Of a DNA stretch of 37,849 nucleotides, positions 31,340 to 37,849 are shown piece after piece. Origin of the DNA: an uncultured Porphyromonadaceae bacterium. GTDB lineage: Bacteria; Bacteroidota; Bacteroidia; Bacteroidales; Muribaculaceae. The DNA lies in the NCBI GenBank assembly GCA_945873625.1, contig CAMCDS010000023.1, positions 1 to 37,849 on the forward strand, read 5' to 3'. Numbering within the stretch: the first letter of the stretch is position 1; every line of letters starts with the position of its first letter. The notes beneath the pieces were generated by a model. The model made no database searches and was not told where the DNA came from. It saw nothing but the letters and a program-made list of their open reading frames with translations. The translations under genes and the position numbers were made by a program.

Positions 31340-33601
31340 TTATTGGCGTCCGCTCTTCCTTCTGGGGGAGTGGACGTTGTAGTATGCGCTGAACTCGACG
31401 GGCGACACACGTCCTTCGAGGCGGTCGCGCCGTTCGGTGAAACCGTCGTCGGGGTAGTCGGCGAGGTCGCGTATCATTATCCTCTCGGCCTCTTCCGACA
31501 CCAGCGCTCGAAGCGGCAGCAGCCCCGCCTCCACCAGGTCGGTGAGGTGGCGGATTATGGTGGTTACGGCCATGCAGCGTTCCTCCGCTATCTCCTCCAC
31601 GCTCTTGCCCGCCTTGAAAAGGGCCAGCGACTCGTGTTTGGAATACCCTTTCGGTTTCTTTTCAGCCTTGGGCTTGCGCTCCTTTGCCTTCTTCTTTGAT
31701 TTCATTCCCTCGGTTTCGATTCTGATTACCCCTCTTGCCTTTGCGTCGGTGTAGGCTGCGGGCGAGAAATCCGTGTCGCTCAGTGTCTGCAATATGTGTC
31801 GCTTGAGGGTTAGCGAGGAGTGCAGGCGGTCGAGTGCCGAGTCGAGGATTTTCTGGTATGCCTTGTTGTCGAGCGAGGCCGGAGTGGCCTCTACAAGCGT
31901 TTCCATACGTGCCAGCTCACCGTCGAAGTATGCGCATCCCCCCTTTATCTTGCCGAGCAGGAAGTCGGATATGCTTTCGGGAGCTACCGGGGCGTTCGCA
32001 TACAGCGACGTGAACTTGCGGCCGATTTCCACACCGCGCGCGGCAAACGTCTCCTCCTCCTTATTATACAGGTCGAAAAGCTCGGGCTGTTGCGGAGCCA
32101 CGTATTGGAACACGATGCGCTTCAGGTCGCGAAAATCGTTCATAAGCGGGTCGAGGTCGAAGAGGTCGGCGAGGAGTGAGCGGCAGAACTCCGCTTTCAG
32201 CTGCGCGATGCGTGCTCCGTCAGGGCGTGAGCGTCTCGACGAGTCGATGAAGCTGCTGACGTTGCCGTCGGTGATGACGGCCGCCGGCGGAAGCGGAGAG
32301 TCGAGCACCAGTCCCTCGAGGGTGCGGCAGCGGCTCAGAGCCACGTATGCCTGTCCGGGCGCGAACGACCGCGCCGCGTCGATGATGGCGCGGTCGAAGG
32401 TGAGTCCCTGACTCTTGTGGATGGTGATGGCCCAGGCGAGTCGCAGAGGCAGTTGGCGGAACACCCCCTCGATGCGTTGCGTTACCTGCGAGGTCTCCTC
32501 GTCGATGTCGTAGCCGGTGTTCTCCCATTCGGCCGGCTCCACCTCGATGTCGGGCGAGCCGTCGAGCGGACGCACTGTAGCCGATTCTTCCGAGAGTCTT
32601 ACCACAGTGGCCTGCATCCCGTTGAAATACCGGCGTTCGGCGCCGGTGTCGTTCTTGATGAACATCACTCTTGCGCCCGGTTTCAGTGTCAGCTCTGCGT
32701 CGGCCGGAACCGATGATGCCGGGAAATTGCCCTCTGTCTCGGCGTGGTAGGTCATCATTCCGCTGTCGGGGAGAGAGGCGAGGCGCGACTCGTTGATTGA
32801 GTCGGCCATGCGGTTGTGGGTCGTCAGCCTGATGTAGCCCTCCTCTTCGGCGGGTGCGAATCCCGGACGGCAGCGGCTGTTGAGCGCGTTGAGCACGGAG
32901 ACGTCGGCTGTCCCTTCGCGCACGGCGTTGAGGATGCCGATGAAGTTGCGGTCGGTCTGCCTGTATATCTCAAGCAGCTCGACGGTTATGAACCCCGCCT
33001 CGGCGAGCGCCCGGCTCTCGAAGAAATAGGGGGAGCGGTAGAAAGGGGCGAGCAGGCGCCATTCCTTTTCGCGCACCACGGGGGCGAGCTGCCTGAGGTC
33101 GCCGATGAGCAGGAGCTGCACGCCGCCGAATGGTCGGGCGCATCCCCTGACGCGTCGCAGCAGGTCGTCGATGGCGTCGAGCGTGTCGGGACGCACCATG
33201 CTCACCTCATCTATCACTATGAGGTCGAGGCTCTTGATGAGGCGTGTCTTGGTCTTGGAGAAACGGAAATACTTTTTCTCCTCGCCTATGAACCCCCGCC
33301 CGGGCACGAACGGCGAAAACGGAAACTGAAACATGGAGTGGATCGTAACCCCGTGCGCGTTGATGGCCGCTACGCCCGTCGGTGCCAGCACCACCAGGCG
33401 TTTGCGCGACGTGTCGGCCAGATGGCGCAGGAAAGTGGTCTTTCCCGTGCCCGCCTTTCCGGTCAGGAACAGGTTGGCGCCGGTCTCTTCGACCACTGTG
33501 CGCGCCAGGTTCAGCTCGCGGTTCAGCTGCCTTGCGGCCTCCGGCTCGGCGGCGATCTGAAAGTCGACGCCCTCCGTCTCTTCGATAATAGAGTAACCCA
33601 T
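31340..33601 (-). CDS. Pif1/RecD-like superfamily 1B helicase with C-terminal helix-turn-helix
   Basis: 753 residues from the ATG at 33601; the 13 extra residues of the longer frame lie upstream of the predicted transcription start. The motor shows Walker A GKAGTGKTT (48-56), APTGVAA, Walker B LIVIDEVSMV (127-136), then LLIGDLRQLAPV and the late motifs WAITIHKSQGLTFDRAIID and YVALSRCRTLEGL, all typical of Pif1/RecD helicases, which unwind DNA 5' to 3'. After a helical region (~520-640) comes a lysine-rich linker and a helix-turn-helix (YSKHESLALFKAGKSVEEIAEE ... TTIIRHLTDLVEAG) as in the HTH_40 domain of Bacteroidota helicases. It may act on replication blocks or G-rich structures. The mRNA is predicted to be leaderless. 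Confidence 0.9.
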   Translation of the reverse strand: MGYSIIEETEGVDFQIAAEPEAARQLNRELNLARTVVEETGANLFLTGKAGTGKTTFLRHLADTSRKRLVVLAPTGVAAINAHGVTIHSMFQFPFSPFVPGRGFIGEEKKYFRFSKTKTRLIKSLDLIVIDEVSMVRPDTLDAIDDLLRRVRGCARPFGGVQLLLIGDLRQLAPVVREKEWRLLAPFYRSPYFFESRALAEAGFITVELLEIYRQTDRNFIGILNAVREGTADVSVLNALNSRCRPGFAPAEEEGYIRLTTHNRMADSINESRLASLPDSGMMTYHAETEGNFPASSVPADAELTLKPGARVMFIKNDTGAERRYFNGMQATVVRLSEESATVRPLDGSPDIEVEPAEWENTGYDIDEETSQVTQRIEGVFRQLPLRLAWAITIHKSQGLTFDRAIIDAARSFAPGQAYVALSRCRTLEGLVLDSPLPPAAVITDGNVSSFIDSSRRSRPDGARIAQLKAEFCRSLLADLFDLDPLMNDFRDLKRIVFQYVAPQQPELFDLYNKEEETFAARGVEIGRKFTSLYANAPVAPESISDFLLGKIKGGCAYFDGELARMETLVEATPASLDNKAYQKILDSALDRLHSSLTLKRHILQTLSDTDFSPAAYTDAKARGVIRIETEGMKSKKKAKERKPKAEKKPKGYSKHESLALFKAGKSVEEIAEERCMAVTTIIRHLTDLVEAGLLPLRALVSEEAERIMIRDLADYPDDGFTERRDRLEGRVSPVEFSAYYNVHSPRRKSGRQ

Positions 33602-33605
33602 GCTG

Positions 33606-33637
33606 CAAAGATAGCCTTTTTGTCCGACCCGCGCAAG
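33606..33637 (-). promoter_or_regulatory. Promoter of the helicase gene, predicted leaderless
   Basis: Minus-strand TATCTTTG (33613-33606) with CTTG (33637-33634) 20 bp upstream. After TTTG come CAGC and the ATG at 33601, the same arrangement as at the Fic gene. Confidence 0.75.
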
Positions 33638-33712
33638 CAAAGATTAAGACAATTGGCAGACAATTGACTGCAGGCGACGCCGATGAATCGTTGTCTCGAA
33701 TAAGAGGAATAA

Positions 33713-34225
33713 ATGGCTAAGAAGAGAGACGAAAAGGAATACAGTGTCATCCTCGACACAAGTTTTATGATTCGTTTGCTGAACGATTTAGACCCGTTGC
33801 ATTCAAACGCGAGGGGCTATTTTCGTTATTTCTTGGAAAATGATGTTCCGATGTATTTCTCGACAGTGTCGGTTGCCGAATATTGCGTAAGGGGGGATTT
33901 CGATGACCTTCCCTTCCGGAATATCAGAATTTTGCCATTCAATATTTTTCACGCCAGGGAAGCCGGAAGATTTGCCGATGCCTTGTTTAAGGCCAAATCA
34001 GACAAGATAATAGACGTTCCTGACAGGTTGATAATCCCGAATGATCCCAAACTGTTCGCTCAGGGTGCTTACGAGAAGGATATCAAATACTTCGTAACCG
34101 CCGATACCCGCTCGAAGAGGAATATTGAGGTTGTCAGGAGATGCTGTGCTGCGGACATCGAGCATCTCGACATCCACACCCCTTACGGCACTACATTCGG
34201 GCAGATTGATTTTGATTCGATGTAA
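33713..34225 (+). CDS. PIN-domain protein (orphan VapC-like ribonuclease)
   Basis: 170 residues. The four acidic residues of a PIN nuclease centre are in place: D15 (ILDTS), E56 (VAEY), D111 (PNDPKLFAQG) and D131 (TADT), so metal-dependent RNase activity is plausible. The order and spacing resemble VapC toxins. No antitoxin ORF is visible beside it: the upstream gene is a divergent helicase and downstream lies the rplM leader. The gene is clearly richer in A/T and uses codons (AAT, TTT, ATA) unlike its neighbours, which suggests later acquisition. AGAGGA stands before the ATG as a purine-rich ribosome-binding site. Alternatives are a housekeeping RNA-processing PIN protein or a solitary domesticated toxin. 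Confidence 0.8.
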   Translation: MAKKRDEKEYSVILDTSFMIRLLNDLDPLHSNARGYFRYFLENDVPMYFSTVSVAEYCVRGDFDDLPFRNIRILPFNIFHAREAGRFADALFKAKSDKIIDVPDRLIIPNDPKLFAQGAYEKDIKYFVTADTRSKRNIEVVRRCCAADIEHLDIHTPYGTTFGQIDFDSM

Positions 34226-34314
34226 TCATCTCGTCGACGGGAGGACGCTTTTGCCTGATGATATATGTGGTGTGATTCATCCCTTGCGGAAAATGGCAAA
34301 AAAAGATTAAAACA

Positions 34315-34346
34315 TTTGGCTGTGAATGAAATTATTACTAATTTTG
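34315..34346 (+). promoter_or_regulatory. Promoter of the rplM-rpsI-rpsB-tsf operon
   Basis: TTTG (34315-34318), a 20-bp spacer, and TAATTTTG (34339-34346) match the consensus exactly. The transcript should start near 34353. The preceding 89 bp after the PIN gene (34226-34314) hold nothing recognisable. Confidence 0.87.
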
Positions 34347-34352
34347 CACGCC

Positions 34353-34536
34353 GATTATATCCAGTTAGTGTCGCAAATAGCGGAAGTGGCTTATTATTGG
34401 CCTTTTAGGCCGTCGAAGCTGTTGTGGCAAGAAAAGATAAGCGGGCCGAAGGAGAGGCCGCATCCCGGAGCAGTCCGGGGCGGGGCTTGCCTGAAAGCCT
34501 GAAAAATGAACTACTGATTAAGAAAACTGACTAAAA
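34353..34536 (+). promoter_or_regulatory. Structured 5' leader of rplM, candidate ribosomal-protein leader
   Basis: The ~184-nt untranslated leader holds a perfect hairpin CCCGGA/TCCGGG with loop GCAG (34464-34479), a second stem GGCTT/AAGCC (34484-34499), and a GGCC/GGCC mini-hairpin near 34400. L13 leaders have been described in Bacteroidia; this one fits in position and size, although I cannot test it against a model. Confidence 0.5.
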
Positions 34537-35016
34537 GTGGACAGCTTAAGTTATAAGACGCAATCGCTCACTCCCGAGACTATCAAGAAGGAGTGGGTGG
34601 TAATTGATGCGACCGACCAGGTGCTCGGCCGTCTCTGCTCGAAGGTTGCCAAACTCCTTCGCGGCAAATACAAACCCTGCTACACTCCCAACATGGACTG
34701 CGGCGACAACGTCATCATCATCAATGCCGACAAGGTTGTGATGACTGCCGACAAGTTCAACACCCGCGAGTATCTCCGCTACACGGGCTATCCCGGCGGA
34801 CAGCGCTCGTTCAGCCCTGCCGACCTCATGGCCAAATCAGCCAAGAAGACCATCAAGGCAGGTAAGCACCCCCTCTTCATCAAGGTGGTGAAAGGTATGC
34901 TTCCCAAGAACAGTCTTGGCGCTGCCCAGCTCAACAATATGTATGTTTACAACTCGGCTGAACATCCCTTCACCGACGTTGACGCCAAAGTGATCGACAT
35001 CAATAAACTGAAGTAA
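34537..35016 (+). CDS. rplM: Large-subunit ribosomal protein uL13
   Basis: 159 residues, starting with GTG at 34537. The GTG is supported because the resulting N-terminus (MDSLSYKTQS) agrees with Bacteroidota L13 proteins and no ATG is available before the conserved region. L13 signatures: KEWVVIDATDQVLGRLCSKVAKLLRGK, NVIIINADKV, and KGMLPKNSLG. It binds 23S rRNA early in 50S assembly. Its gene leads the operon and is preceded by a structured leader, which suggests autogenous control. rpsI follows after four bases. Confidence 0.97.
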   Translation: MDSLSYKTQSLTPETIKKEWVVIDATDQVLGRLCSKVAKLLRGKYKPCYTPNMDCGDNVIIINADKVVMTADKFNTREYLRYTGYPGGQRSFSPADLMAKSAKKTIKAGKHPLFIKVVKGMLPKNSLGAAQLNNMYVYNSAEHPFTDVDAKVIDINKLK

Positions 35017-35020
35017 GAAG

Positions 35021-35407
35021 ATGGAAAAAATCAATGCAATTGGCCGTAGAAAGGCAGCTGTAGCCCGTGTGTATCTGACTGAGGGCAACGGCAATATCAC
35101 AATCGACCGCCGCGCGCTTGGCGAATATTTTCCTTCGTCGATTCTCCAGTATGTGGTGCTCCAGCCGCTCAACCTCCTCGGTGTGGCCGACAAGTATGAC
35201 ATCTACGCTCACCTCGACGGCGGCGGCTACAAGGGACAGGCCGAGGCTCTCCGTCTCGCCATCTCGCGTGCCCTCGTGAAGATCAACCCCGAGGACAAGC
35301 CCGCTCTCCGCGCCGAAGGCTTCATGACCCGCGACCCGCGTGCCGTAGAGCGTAAGAAGCCCGGTCAGCCCAAGGCCCGCAAGCGCTTCCAGTTCTCGAA
35401 GCGTTAA
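35021..35407 (+). CDS. rpsI: Small-subunit ribosomal protein uS9
   Basis: 128 residues. Landmarks: INAIGRRKAAVARVYL at the N-terminus, GGGYKGQAEALRLAISRAL in the core, and the basic C-terminal tail RVERKKPG-like sequence here seen as DPRAVERKKPGQPKARKRFQFSKR, whose last arginine reaches the P-site tRNA. The length is standard. It lies four bases after rplM, the near-universal L13-S9 pair. Confidence 0.98.
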   Translation: MEKINAIGRRKAAVARVYLTEGNGNITIDRRALGEYFPSSILQYVVLQPLNLLGVADKYDIYAHLDGGGYKGQAEALRLAISRALVKINPEDKPALRAEGFMTRDPRAVERKKPGQPKARKRFQFSKR

Positions 35408-35691
35408 TCGCCCTTACCGACTTTTCACTGTCGGCCTGACGGCAGCGCCGATGTCGGCGTAACCCCGGCCGGCAGACATCGAAACAGAATACCGACACAA
35501 GGCCGGAGCCTACGGATGCCCGTCATCCGCCGGCTTCGGTGCCTTGCGTTGAAACAGGGGAGCCTCAGTGTCCCCCGCCCAATCCCCTCGATCCTCGAAG
35601 TGTTTAGTATCTAAATCCGGACGGATGGACACGTTCCCTACCTCCGGATTGCAAAATCAATCTAAAAGAACGTAAACAATTTTTCAAACAA
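35408..35691 (+). promoter_or_regulatory. Structured intergenic leader before rpsB
   Basis: There is no ORF and no TAnnTTTG promoter in this 284-bp gap. Stems seen: CCGAC/GTCGG (about 35417-35434), CGCCGA/TCGGCG (about 35446-35459), a long interrupted stem from CAAGGC (35498) to GCCTTG (35546) enclosing GGATG/CATCC, and AATCCGGA (35614-35621) with TCCGGATT (35643-35650) 42 bp before the ATG. This is suggestive of an S2-responsive leader. Confidence 0.5.
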
Positions 35692-36534
35692 ATGGCAACA
35701 CCGACATTTGAACAGCTTCTCGAAGCTGGCTGCCACTTCGGCCACCTCAAAAGAAAATGGAACCCCGCTATGGCTCCCTACATCTTCATGGAGCGCAACG
35801 GAATCCACATCATCGACCTCTACAAGACTGCTGCTAAAATCGAAGAAGCAGCCAACGCTCTTCGCCAGATCGCCAAAAGCGGCAAGAAAGTGCTTTTCGT
35901 AGGCACTAAGAAGCAGGCTCACGAGGCCATCAAGGAGAAAGCCGGAGCTCTGGGCATGCCGTTCGTTATCGAGCGCTGGCCCGGCGGTATGCTGACCAAC
36001 TTCCCCACAATCCGCAAGGCTGTGAAGAAGATGGCCACTATCGACAAGATGGCTAAAGACGGCACTTTCGACAACCTGTCGAAGCGCGAGAAGCTTCAGA
36101 TCACCCGTCAGCGCGCCAAGCTTGAGAAGAACCTCGGTTCTATCGCCGACCTCTCTCGCCTCCCGTCGGCTCTCTTCGTGATCGACGTTATGAAGGAGCA
36201 CATCGCCGTAGCTGAGGCCAACCGTCTCGGTATCCCCGTATTCGCTATGGTCGACACCAACTCCAACCCCGAAAACGTTGACTTCGTAATCCCCGCCAAC
36301 GACGACGCTTCGAAGAGCATCGAAATCGTGCTCGACGCCGTTTGCTCCGCTATGGCCGAGGGTCTCGAAGAGCGCAAGGTTGAGAAGCTCGACGAAGAGG
36401 TGAAGGCTGAAGAGGCTCCCGCTCCCGGCAAGCGTCGCCGCGTGCGCCGCAACGAGGGCGAGCGTCAGGCCGCTCCCGCTGCCGAAGAGGTAGTGGTAGT
36501 TGAGGCTGAGACCGAAGCTCCCGCAGCTGAGTAA
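35692..36534 (+). CDS. rpsB: Small-subunit ribosomal protein uS2
   Basis: 280 residues. The N-terminus TFEQLLEAGCHFGHLKRKWNPAMAPYIF and the core FVGTKKQAHEAIKEKA, RWPGGMLTNFPTI, PSALFVIDVMKEHIAVAEANRLGIPVFAMVDTNSNP are textbook S2. The C-terminus carries a ~50-residue extension that is first basic (GKRRRVRRNEGER) and then Ala/Glu-rich, a feature of many Bacteroidota S2 proteins. S2 joins the 30S subunit late and is needed for S1 binding where S1 is present. Paired with tsf as in most bacteria. Confidence 0.98.
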   Translation: MATPTFEQLLEAGCHFGHLKRKWNPAMAPYIFMERNGIHIIDLYKTAAKIEEAANALRQIAKSGKKVLFVGTKKQAHEAIKEKAGALGMPFVIERWPGGMLTNFPTIRKAVKKMATIDKMAKDGTFDNLSKREKLQITRQRAKLEKNLGSIADLSRLPSALFVIDVMKEHIAVAEANRLGIPVFAMVDTNSNPENVDFVIPANDDASKSIEIVLDAVCSAMAEGLEERKVEKLDEEVKAEEAPAPGKRRRVRRNEGERQAAPAAEEVVVVEAETEAPAAE

Positions 36535-36744
36535 TCACTCCCGCCTACACCGGCTCCCCGGAGTATTTCTCCGGGGAAGCCGTTATTCCGGGCCTCCCGC
36601 ACCGTCGCGGTGTCCGGATAAACAACATCCTCCCTTTTCCGGTGGCTCAGGGCAGGTCCGGACAGTCGCTAAAGACAGTCCGAATCAAAGAAATTGTTTC
36701 TAAGACCCAACGCCGCCATTCACCATTTAAAAGACTATACTACA
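36535..36744 (+). promoter_or_regulatory. rpsB-tsf intergenic region with attenuator-like hairpin
   Basis: A 13-pair stem with a single bulged A spans 36551-36582 (CGGCT-CCCCGGAG with CTCCGGGG-A-AGCCG, loop TATTT), followed by TTATT rather than a full T-run, as for a leaky terminator. Two smaller hairpins follow: CACCG/CGGTG (36600-36612), and CGGAC-GTC/GAC-GTCCG with facing A residues (36659-36682). No promoter is visible. Confidence 0.6.
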
Positions 36745-37737
36745 ATGGCAGTATCCATAGAAGACATCAAGAAGCTCCGCAAAATGACCGGGGCCGGCAT
36801 GATGGATTGCAAGAATGCCCTCGCCGAGACCGACGGCGACATCCAGGGCGCTATCGAGATCATCCGCAAGAAAGGTCAGGCAGTAGCCGCCAAGCGCGAA
36901 GACCGCGACGCAGCCGAAGGTTGCGTGCTTGCGGAGACCAAGCCCGGATTCGGCGCTATCGTCGCTCTCAAGTGCGAGACTGACTTCGTTGCCAAAAACG
37001 AATCGTTCCGTGCCCTCACCAAGACTATCCTCGACGCAGCTGTGGCCGCTTCGGCCAAGAGCCTCGACGAGGTGAAGGGTCTCAAGGTAGACGGTCGCAC
37101 CATCGAGGAGCTCATCACCGACGAAATCGGCAAGACCGGCGAGAAGATGGAACTCGGCGCCTACGAATGGCTTGAGGCTCCCACCGTGGCTGCTTACGAG
37201 CACCTCGGCAACAAGCTCGCCACTATCATCGGCCTCTCGAAAGAGGGTATCGACCCCTACGTAGGCAAAGAGGTCGCCATGCAGGTAGCCGCCATGAACC
37301 CCGTGGCCGCAACCCGCGAGCAGGTGCCCGCCGCCTTCATCGAGGAGGAGAAGAACGTGGCTATCGAGAAGACCAAAGCCGAGCAGGTGCAGAAGGCTGC
37401 CGAGGCAGCTCTCCGCAAGGCCGGCCTCAACCCCAACCACTTCGACAGCGAGGACCACATCGCCTCCAACATCACGAAGGGCTGGCTCACTGAGGAAGAC
37501 GCCAACCGCGGTCGCGCCATCATGCAGGAGGCTGCCGAGAAGAAGGCTGCCAACATGCCCCAGCAGATGATCGACAACATCGTCAACGGCCGTATCAACA
37601 AGTACTACAAGGAGAACGTGCTCGTGGAGCAGGAATACCACCGCGACGCCAAGATCACTGTCGGACAGTATCTCGACCAGACCGAGAAGGGCATGACAGT
37701 AGTCGACTTCAAGCGCGTGAACCTCAATCAGGACTAA
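36745..37737 (+). CDS. tsf: Elongation factor Ts
   Basis: 330 residues from the ATG at 36745 (MAVSIEDIKKLRKMTGAGMMDCKNAL); the longer frame reads through the leader hairpins. The UBA-like N-terminal domain is followed by AIEIIRKKGQAVAAKREDRDAAEG and the core ALKCETDFVAKNESF with the TDFVA motif that contacts EF-Tu and expels GDP. The protein is ~45 residues longer than the E. coli factor, as usual in this phylum. The C-terminal module ends in VEQEYHRDAKITVGQYL. It closes the operon before a strong terminator. Confidence 0.98.
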   Translation: MAVSIEDIKKLRKMTGAGMMDCKNALAETDGDIQGAIEIIRKKGQAVAAKREDRDAAEGCVLAETKPGFGAIVALKCETDFVAKNESFRALTKTILDAAVAASAKSLDEVKGLKVDGRTIEELITDEIGKTGEKMELGAYEWLEAPTVAAYEHLGNKLATIIGLSKEGIDPYVGKEVAMQVAAMNPVAATREQVPAAFIEEEKNVAIEKTKAEQVQKAAEAALRKAGLNPNHFDSEDHIASNITKGWLTEEDANRGRAIMQEAAEKKAANMPQQMIDNIVNGRINKYYKENVLVEQEYHRDAKITVGQYLDQTEKGMTVVDFKRVNLNQD

Positions 37738-37759
37738 TACATTCCTGTCAGGAAAACGA

Positions 37760-37794
37760 ATGGCTGCGCATCCCGCCGATGCGCAGCCATTTTT
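37760..37794 (+). terminator. Strong Rho-independent terminator of the tsf operon
   Basis: A perfect 13-bp stem, ATGGCTGCGCATC (37760-37772) with GATGCGCAGCCAT (37778-37790), five-base loop CCGCC, and a T5 run (37790-37794). Confidence 0.95.
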
Positions 37795-37849
37795 GTTCGC
37801 CCGACACGGGCATAATCTAACGGGTGCAAGTCCCGAGCGCGCCCCGATA
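37795..37849 (+). mobile_element. 5' end of a group II intron (class C-like), cut by the window edge
   Basis: From the base after the terminator T-run, the sequence GTTCGCCCGACACGGGC then AATCTAACGGGTGCAAGTCC runs parallel to the start of class C group II introns such as the Oceanobacillus intron (GUGUGCCCGGCAUGGGU ... GGGUGAGAGUCCCGA), including the GCCCG/CGGGC hairpin and the CGGG-TGCAAGT-CCCG stem-loop of domain I. Class C introns insert just 3' of terminator hairpins, as here. The reverse transcriptase ORF would lie beyond the window. Only 55 bp is available, so class and completeness are unproven. Confidence 0.72.

Overview
The window looks like chromosomal DNA from a high-GC member of the order Bacteroidales, most like Muribaculaceae. 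This placement is inferred from gene content and signals, not from a database search. The supports are: promoters of the Bacteroidota type (TTTG, 19-20 bp, TAnnTTTG) in front of many genes; a MurF-alanine racemase fusion; Omp28-like and Por-tail-like secreted proteins; DUF4271, DUF2723 and DUF721 proteins; and the ribosomal order rplM-rpsI-rpsB-tsf. Almost all of it reads as ordinary chromosome. Accessory-looking items are a palindromic repeat at the left, a Fic gene, a lower-GC PIN-domain gene, and the start of a group II intron at the right edge.

Layout. 1-6.4 kb: two secreted proteins on the minus strand with near-identical C-terminal tails, each with a terminator, separated by a ~200 bp palindromic repeat (a second, truncated copy opens the window), then a membrane-anchored TPR/AraC-type regulator. 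6.7-10.5 kb: tRNA-Tyr with its own promoter and terminator, then a translationally coupled pair made of a coiled-coil protein and a 1000-residue protein with two receiver-like domains and a PPDK-type ATP-grasp domain. 10.7-12 kb: an exported protein of unknown function, convergent with the next operon across a 16-bp-stem hairpin. 12-19.8 kb: a minus-strand operon of DUF2723 membrane glycosyltransferase-like protein, polysaccharide deacetylase with a natural His7 tail, NAD-dependent epimerase, DUF4271 membrane protein and HemD. 19.8-24.2 kb: Fic protein, MurF-Alr fusion and a small outer-membrane barrel-like protein. 24.4-31.3 kb: a plus-strand run of upp-recF-DUF721(DciA), thioesterase, single-domain arabinose-5-phosphate isomerase, a helical protein, ribH, a secreted endonuclease I and a lipoprotein. 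31.3-34.2 kb: a Pif1/RecD-like helicase with a C-terminal HTH, divergent from an orphan PIN-domain protein. 34.3-37.8 kb: rplM-rpsI-rpsB-tsf with three structured untranslated stretches, a strong terminator, and immediately after its T-run the 5' end of what appears to be a group IIC intron.

Working together. Cell-envelope construction (MurF-Alr, KdsD-like isomerase, deacetylase, DUF2723 protein), replication and repair (RecF, DciA-like, helicase), cofactor synthesis (HemD, RibH) and translation (ribosomal proteins, EF-Ts, tRNA-Tyr) dominate. The most interesting points are the group II intron behind the tsf terminator, the receiver/ATP-grasp protein with its coupled coiled-coil partner, the palindromic repeat bracketing a secreted-protein gene, a shared TTTG-CAGC-ATG arrangement that predicts leaderless mRNAs for fic and the helicase, a triple 10-bp motif upstream of a secreted-protein promoter, and structured leaders in the ribosomal operon.
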